37,607 nucleotides of DNA from Prolixibacteraceae bacterium (lineage in GTDB: Bacteria; Bacteroidota; Bacteroidia; Bacteroidales; Prolixibacteraceae): NCBI GenBank assembly GCA_027858715.1, contig JAQICD010000143.1, positions 1-37,607 of the forward strand, written 5' to 3'. The position numbers were made by a program, and so were the translations under genes. Under the pieces are notes generated by a model that saw only the letters and a program-made list of their open reading frames with translations, did not search any database and was not told where the DNA came from. Below are positions 33,007-37,607 of this stretch, one piece after another; position 1 is the stretch's first letter, and each line of letters begins with the position of its first letter.

Positions 33007-33525
33007 TTATATGAAATCTTTATACAGCATACTGGGCTGAATGCCTTGGTTATTCTGGTATTTTCCGCTTTCGTATTTACTGTACTCTCCAAGTATATCG
33101 TGGTAATAAATCTGACATATTTCAACACCTGGGTATATACGTATGGGCTGAACACAAAATATTTCAAGTGTCCAGAAACCTGAAAAACCCACATCGCCAA
33201 AGCCGGCGGTAACATGTATAAACATTCCAAGCCGTCCAACCGACGAGCGTCCTTCGAGCATCGGCACCAGCTTGTCGGTGCGTGTATATTCTACAGTACG
33301 ACCCAGGTATAACTTATTGGGCTCGAGTAATAAACCATCTTCGGGGATGGTTATTTCGCGGGCTTTGTTTTCTGTTTTCATGTCGAGAATATTGTTCTCG
33401 TAAACCAGCAGTTTGTTGTGTAGCTTAAGGTTGTAGCTGTTGGGGTTTAATTGTGAAGGGTTAAAGGGCTCAATGAATATATCGTTGTTTAACCGTTTTT
33501 GTATTTCTTTTCCTGAAAGGATCAT
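33007..33525 (-). CDS. dcd: dCTP deaminase
   Basis: The enzyme converts dCTP to dUTP, which dut (13923-14366) then cleaves to dUMP. The protein has about 172 residues from the ATG at 33525: MILSGKEIQKRL, the LNPNSYNLKLHNKL motif, MLEGRSSVGRLG (phosphate-binding Arg/Ser) and HVTAGFGDVGFSGFWTLEI (catalytic Glu). The longer frame to 33552 would start inside the promoter box 33550-33557, so the 33525 start is preferred. It is the first gene of a dcd-yidD unit ahead of znuA. Confidence 0.92.
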   Translation of the reverse strand: MILSGKEIQKRLNNDIFIEPFNPSQLNPNSYNLKLHNKLLVYENNILDMKTENKAREITIPEDGLLLEPNKLYLGRTVEYTRTDKLVPMLEGRSSVGRLGMFIHVTAGFGDVGFSGFWTLEIFCVQPIRIYPGVEICQIYYHDILGEYSKYESGKYQNNQGIQPSMLYKDFI

Positions 33526-33549
33526 AGCAAAATCTGTTTTTGAATGAGG

Positions 33550-33557
33550 CAAATATA
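33550..33557 (-). promoter_or_regulatory. Putative -7 box of dcd
   Basis: Minus-strand TATATTTG matches TAnnTTTG exactly, 24 bases before the ATG at 33525. A near -33 (TTCG for TTTG) lies 18 bases upstream (33576-33579). Confidence 0.4.
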
Positions 33558-33661
33558 AATAGTTTGATGATGAAACGAATGGATTTAAACAAAAATCAAA
33601 GATTGTTATTGCATCGAAGGTTCAGATGTCTGGTTTTTTTTCGTCATTTTTGGTGAAAATG

Positions 33662-33682
33662 GGTGGTTAAAATTGTACCACC
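33662..33682. repeat. Inverted repeat GGTGGT-N9-ACCACC
   Basis: A perfect 6-base inverted repeat with a 9-base spacer, about 80 bases before the beta-helix gene. It may form a hairpin or be an operator; its purpose is not known. Confidence 0.3.
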
Positions 33683-33761
33683 TGCCTGTTAATGCAATTC
33701 TTTTATAAATTCGCTTTCGAGTTCGTTACGATTGGTGTTTTAATTTTAAAAATTACTTACG

Positions 33762-35612
33762 ATGATTAAAAAGAGGATATTAAGTTCCATAATTGTGGTT
33801 TTTGCCATTTCGCTTTTGTGCATGCATACATCGGCACAGCCATCAGGGGGGCCTTACGGGCCGATGCCTCAAACATACGAGATACCCGAAAATGCAAATG
33901 TGGTGTATTATGTTGCACCCGAAGGCGACGAAAACAACAATGGTTTATTGCTTGATGAACCCACAACCATTGAGCAGGCAATAGCAAAAGCTGTTACCAA
34001 CGATGCAATTATTCTGCGGGGTGGAACTTATCGTATCGGTAATCTCAAGTTCAATCAGGGAATTACCATGCAGCCTTATCAAAACGAAAAACCGGTATTG
34101 AAAGGTACTTACGTGGCAGATAAATGGACTAAGTTGCGAACCGATTTATGGATTACAAAGTGGGAACACTTTTTCCCATCGGAACCGCAGGACTGGTGGG
34201 AGCGTACCCGGCAGGGAATGTGGACTCCGCTTTACAAGTTTAACGACGATATGGTTTTTGTAGATGGTAAATTTCTCGATGTTGTTGGTTGGGAAGGCGA
34301 TGTGGATGAAGATTCGTATTATATCGATTATGACAACGGACTGGTTTATATTGGCACAAAGCCTGAAGGGAAAGAGGTTGAAATTACTGCATTCAATGTT
34401 GCTCTTCATCGTATAACCGGCGATATAAACGGTAAAGAATCGGATAAAAAAGGATTCAATCTGCTTGGAATAAAACTCACACAGTATGCATATCGTGCCA
34501 TCGAAATCGGAGGGAACGACCCTGAGGGCATATCACCCGAATCGGAGCATGGCAAAGATGTAGTGGGTACTACCATCGAGAATTGTGAAATATCATTTTG
34601 TTCGCGCGTGGCCGGTTACTTCCGAGGCGACGGACTTACCATGCGCAACAACCGCGTAAGCGACACCAGCACCGAAGGAATTTACATACTGGCATCGAAC
34701 GATGTTTTTCTCGAGCGTAACATTATTCTGCGGAATAACATCGAAAATATAACAGGCTATTTTCCCTCAGCAGTTAAAATATTTAACCAGTGCTACCGGG
34801 TAACCTGTAACGATAACCTGGTACTCGACCATCCTAATTCGAACGGAATTTGGTACGATGTGGGCAATGTTGACGGAGTTTTCACCAACAACTGGATGGA
34901 AAACGTTGGTACTGCACATGGAAAAGCCAAGCCTGGTGAAATATGGCCGGCCATGAATGGTTTCTTTTTCGAGATATCGAAAAACGTTATTTGTGCAGGC
35001 AACGTATTTGTAAACTGCAACCATGGTTTGATGTCGCTAAACAGCTCGGGCGTCAGGGCATACAACAATACATTTTTCAATAGTATGGCCGTTTTTGCCC
35101 GCAGCGAACGCAGTGCCGAAGGCGACCATTTCGGATGGCATCCGGCAACCGGTCCCGGGGTAGAGGAACGTCACAGCCACGTTTTTCTCAATAACCTTCT
35201 GGTGGCCGACGATGATTTCGATCAGGCTCTGTTAACGGTATGGCAATCGCCCGTTGTGTGCGAACGTGCCTCCGGTACACCTTTCGATAACATTGGGAAC
35301 AACGTATATGTAAGGTCGAAATCGTACGACTACAGCCCGCTTATGTGGTGGGCTCCGGCCAGTAACGAGAAATGTCGCATGCCAGTCAGCGATCCTTCGG
35401 AGTTGAATGATTTATATGCCGGACATGGCAGGAAAAGCATTTACCTCGAAAATTACGGCGGGGCAGTGTTTCGAAGTTCTACGCTGCATAATTTTGAACC
35501 GTTACCACATTTCACCTATGTTGCTGAACAAGCTAAAATTCCTTTAGATGTGCAGAAATTAATTAACCGGAACAAAGAAAAAGGTGTTGGTGCTTACCCA
35601 TTCATAAAGTAA
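33762..35612 (+). CDS. Secreted right-handed parallel beta-helix protein
   Basis: This 616-residue protein has a signal peptide (about 1-26, ending TSAQ). The N-terminal part shows the DUF1565-like start YYVAPEGDENNNGLLLDEPTT, followed by IEQAIAKAV and AIILRGGTYRIG, typical of parallel beta-helix proteins. Repeated coils run from about 270 to 480 (GLTMRNNRVSDTSTEGIYIL, DVFLERNIILRNN, VICAGNVFVNCNHGLM). Such folds mostly bind or cleave polysaccharides (pectate-lyase-like), but I see no catalytic triad I could assign. There is no T9SS tail or lipobox, so it would be periplasmic or released. No carbohydrate-gene cluster surrounds it. Confidence 0.8.
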   Translation: MIKKRILSSIIVVFAISLLCMHTSAQPSGGPYGPMPQTYEIPENANVVYYVAPEGDENNNGLLLDEPTTIEQAIAKAVTNDAIILRGGTYRIGNLKFNQGITMQPYQNEKPVLKGTYVADKWTKLRTDLWITKWEHFFPSEPQDWWERTRQGMWTPLYKFNDDMVFVDGKFLDVVGWEGDVDEDSYYIDYDNGLVYIGTKPEGKEVEITAFNVALHRITGDINGKESDKKGFNLLGIKLTQYAYRAIEIGGNDPEGISPESEHGKDVVGTTIENCEISFCSRVAGYFRGDGLTMRNNRVSDTSTEGIYILASNDVFLERNIILRNNIENITGYFPSAVKIFNQCYRVTCNDNLVLDHPNSNGIWYDVGNVDGVFTNNWMENVGTAHGKAKPGEIWPAMNGFFFEISKNVICAGNVFVNCNHGLMSLNSSGVRAYNNTFFNSMAVFARSERSAEGDHFGWHPATGPGVEERHSHVFLNNLLVADDDFDQALLTVWQSPVVCERASGTPFDNIGNNVYVRSKSYDYSPLMWWAPASNEKCRMPVSDPSELNDLYAGHGRKSIYLENYGGAVFRSSTLHNFEPLPHFTYVAEQAKIPLDVQKLINRNKEKGVGAYPFIK

Positions 35613-35652
35613 AGTTCTGTCATCGTTTTTATATCTTGCTTATATTTGTGCC

Positions 35653-36579
35653 ATGCAAAATGGCTCAAAATCAACATTGATTAAAAGAAAAGCTCTCGAC
35701 CTGGGCTTTTCTTTATGCGGTGTGGCATCCGTTCGAAAACTCGAAGAAGAAGAACATGAGATGAAGGCTTATCTTGCCAATAATTATCATGGCGAGATGA
35801 AATATATGGCCAATCACTTCGATAAGCGCCTCGACCCTTCGTTGCTGATGCCCGGAGCGAAATCGATTGTAGTGGTTCTTCTTAATTACTTTCCACAGCA
35901 ATTGCAGCAGGGAACCGATGTGCCACTGGTTACCAAATATGCTTATGGAACCGATTATCATTTTGTGATAAAAGAAAAGCTAAATAAACTGCTCGAATTT
36001 ATTAATGCCGAAATAGCACCAGCTGCCGGGCGTGTATTTACCGATTCGGCTCCTGTGCTTGAACGTGCCTGGGCCGTTCAGGCAGGACTTGGCTGGATCG
36101 GAAAAAATGGATTGTTGCTGAACAAACAATTGGGCTCTTTTTTCTTTATTGGTGAGTTAGTTATTGACCTTGAACTGGAGTATGACGAGCCTTACCATGA
36201 TGAACACTGCGCGAGTTGCAACCAGTGTTTAAGTGCTTGTCCAACACAAGCGCTGGTTAAACCTTATGTGCTCGATGCCCGGAAGTGTATCTCTTATTTA
36301 ACGATCGAACTAAAAGATGAAATACCGGGAAAATATCGTGCCTCTCTTTCGCGACGGGTATTTGGCTGCGATATCTGCCAGGATGTTTGTCCGTGGAATC
36401 GCAAAGCCCGGAAAACTACTGAGCAGGCATTTTCACCTCATCCTGAACTGCTATCTCTCAATAGAGAAGAATGGGAAAAATTATCGAAAGAAAAGTTTAA
36501 CGAGCTTTTCCGCAAATCGGCTCTAAAGCGGGCAGGTTACAAAAAAATAATGCAAAACATTTTTTACCTGAAACAGTAG
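35653..36579 (+). CDS. queG: Epoxyqueuosine reductase
   Basis: The enzyme performs the last step of queuosine synthesis, reducing epoxyqueuosine in tRNA with cobalamin and two [4Fe-4S] clusters. The 308-residue protein has the N-terminal substrate/cobalamin domain (MPGAKSIVVVLLNYFPQQ, then KYAYGTDYHFVIKEKLNKLL) and VFTDSAPVLERAWAVQAGLGWIGKNGLLL with the catalytic Asp. The cluster motifs are CASCNQCLSACPTQAL and CDICQDVCPWNR. It lacks the C-terminal HEAT-like extension of E. coli QueG, as is normal for shorter family members. A perfect TAnnTTTG box (TATATTTG, 35641-35648) sits only 4 bases before the ATG, so the transcript would start almost at, or just after, this ATG. Confidence 0.95.
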   Translation: MQNGSKSTLIKRKALDLGFSLCGVASVRKLEEEEHEMKAYLANNYHGEMKYMANHFDKRLDPSLLMPGAKSIVVVLLNYFPQQLQQGTDVPLVTKYAYGTDYHFVIKEKLNKLLEFINAEIAPAAGRVFTDSAPVLERAWAVQAGLGWIGKNGLLLNKQLGSFFFIGELVIDLELEYDEPYHDEHCASCNQCLSACPTQALVKPYVLDARKCISYLTIELKDEIPGKYRASLSRRVFGCDICQDVCPWNRKARKTTEQAFSPHPELLSLNREEWEKLSKEKFNELFRKSALKRAGYKKIMQNIFYLKQ

Positions 36580-36726
36580 TTTGGAGACTGCAAAGTATAG
36601 TCCAAAATGATGTTGCTGTTTTTTGTGCTTAACCAATAGGTATTCCAGTGTCATTAGGCATTGTAAAATGCTTCAATTAACCAACAAGAAATCCACCTTC
36701 CATCAAAAATTTGCGATCATAGACCA

Positions 36727-36734
36727 TAAATTTG
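36727..36734 (+). promoter_or_regulatory. Putative -7 box upstream of the TOTE primase
   Basis: TAAATTTG matches TAnnTTTG exactly. It lies 16 bases before the ATG at 36751 and 49 before a second in-frame ATG at 36784; the short first leader makes the second start attractive. A TTTG upstream has too short a spacing (13 bases) for a standard -33. Confidence 0.35.
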
Positions 36735-36750
36735 TGTTCATTCTATTAAC

Positions 36751-37607
36751 ATGCTAACTTGCAACGAATTAAAACCCTTTTCGATGGCAGGCAAACCAAT
36801 TAACTATAAAGCTGAATACGATAAATTACTTGAGGAAAATCGTTTGTTAAGAGAAAAAGTTGAATCGCTGCAATCACAGATTCAAAAACCAAACGCATAC
36901 AAACCTTCCAGTACTTCAGAAATAACTGAAAAACCACCATTCTTTCAAGATGATGCAGTTACTTCAAGTACCATAAATAAATTTTCCTCACCCGATGAAA
37001 AAATTAATCTTTACTTGTCTCTTTTTATAGGGCGGACAGATGTTTACGCTAAACGTTGGGAAAATAAAAAAAAGGATAAATCAGGTTATTCGCCTGTTTG
37101 TACAAACGAATGGATTCCCGGTCTCTGCAACAAACCTAAAGTAAAATGTAGTCAATGCCCGAATCGAGAGCATGAACCACTTAATGAAAAAGTGATTGAA
37201 AATCACTTAAAAGGACAAATTGTAGTTGGCCTTTATCCCTTGTTAACAGATGAGACCTGCCATTTCCTTGCCATCGATTTTGATGGCGAAGAATGGTAAG
37301 ATGATAGTGTAAGAATACGTGAAAATTGCAACGAGGTTGAAAAACCGGCTGTAGTTGAACGCTCCCGCTCAGGAAATGGTGCACATCTTTGTTTCTTTTT
37401 CGAAAATGCAATAAGTGCTGTTATGGCCCGTAAGTTCGGCAGCTCGTTGCTTACTTATGGCATGAACAAGCGGTACAAAATTGATTTTAGCTCGTATGAC
37501 CGGCTTTTCCCAAATCAAGATACCATGCCAAAAGGCGGACTGGGAAACCTTATTGCCCTTCCGCTACAAATGGTAGCCAGAAAAAATGGCAATGCTGTTT
37601 TTATCGA
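36751..37607 (+). pseudogene. TOTE conflict-system AEP primase, broken by one stop (runs off right edge)
   Basis: The first part (183 codons to a TAA at 37297) has an N-terminal coiled coil (YDKLLEENRLLREKVESLQ). A Cys-rich segment follows (CTNEWIPGLCNKPKVKCSQC), then GLYPLLTDETCHFLAIDFD with the acidic D-x-D of an archaeo-eukaryotic primase. After the TAA the same frame stays open to the window edge: VERSRSGNGAHLCFFFE (the S-G-x-G-x-H motif), YGMNKRYKIDFSSYDRLFPN and DTMPKGGLGNLIALPLQ. This matches the AEP domain of TOTE conflict systems, which fuse a primase, a helicase and a nuclease. The stop lies where relatives have EEWQ, so CAA to TAA is probable. The ATG at 36784 may be the true start. 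Downstream domains lie outside the window. Confidence 0.8.

Noticed and set aside
36580..36606. Hairpin TTTGGAGACT / AGTCCAAA after queG as terminator
   Set aside because: It has a two-base bulge and is not followed directly by a T run; it may be chance.
1..37607. CRISPR array, tRNA, rRNA or complete insertion sequence
   Set aside because: I looked for regularly spaced repeats, cloverleaf-type GC stems with CCA, and transposase motifs on both strands and saw none.

Overview
The window looks like a chromosomal segment of a Bacteroidota bacterium, class Bacteroidia. A marine or environmental Marinilabiliales-type lineage is my guess, but the sequence alone does not settle the family. The phylum call rests on several signs: a CotH-domain protein ending in a type IX secretion (T9SS) sorting domain, an HU-like/SPOR membrane protein, a TonB receptor paired with a DUF4249 lipoprotein, DUF4292, lipoproteins with the 6-bladed propeller architecture, and promoters of the Bacteroidota type (TTTG, about 19 bases, TAnnTTTG). 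I see no tRNA, rRNA or CRISPR array.

Layout. Positions 1-5563, minus strand: a lipoprotein cut by the left edge, a 1315-residue macroglobulin/TonB-plug-like secreted protein, and a 6-bladed propeller lipoprotein. Positions 5728-7820, minus: rfbB and galE, two nucleotide-sugar genes in one operon. Positions 7863-9621, plus: wreckage of a large propeller-type sensor, in which a propeller fragment abuts an intact histidine-kinase core in another frame. Positions 9684-18217, plus: cotH, an HU/SPOR protein, LD-carboxypeptidase, yraN, and then a very tight dut / TPR lipoprotein / DUF4292 lipoprotein / EnvC-like cluster for envelope and nucleotide housekeeping. Positions 18219-19550: a Crp/Fnr regulator divergent from an osmC gene, with a CRP-like palindrome between them. 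Positions 19628-24891: a GT39-like membrane glycosyltransferase, a MenI-like thioesterase with menF (menaquinone), a PHP phosphatase and a DUF2461 gene.

Positions 24892-30157 are the most accessory part. A TonB receptor, a DUF4249 lipoprotein, an unknown lipoprotein and a short Gly/Tyr/Ser/Trp-rich reading frame lie on the minus strand. They are bracketed by the 3' end of DUF2461 and a second, diverged copy of that same 3' end about 5.3 kb away. The distal copy shares a palindromic stop (TCAATATTGA) with the convergent znuB gene, which suggests that the cassette, or a second DUF2461 gene, came and went at this locus.

Positions 30148-33525, minus: znuB, znuC, znuA (zinc uptake, with a Fur/Zur-like inverted repeat just upstream of znuA), yidD and dcd. 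Positions 33762-36579, plus: a secreted parallel beta-helix protein and queG. From 36751 to the right edge is the start of a TOTE conflict-system archaeo-eukaryotic primase. Its reading frame is broken by one TAA, after which homologous sequence continues in the same frame to the edge. This is the clearest trace of a mobile or defence system in the window.
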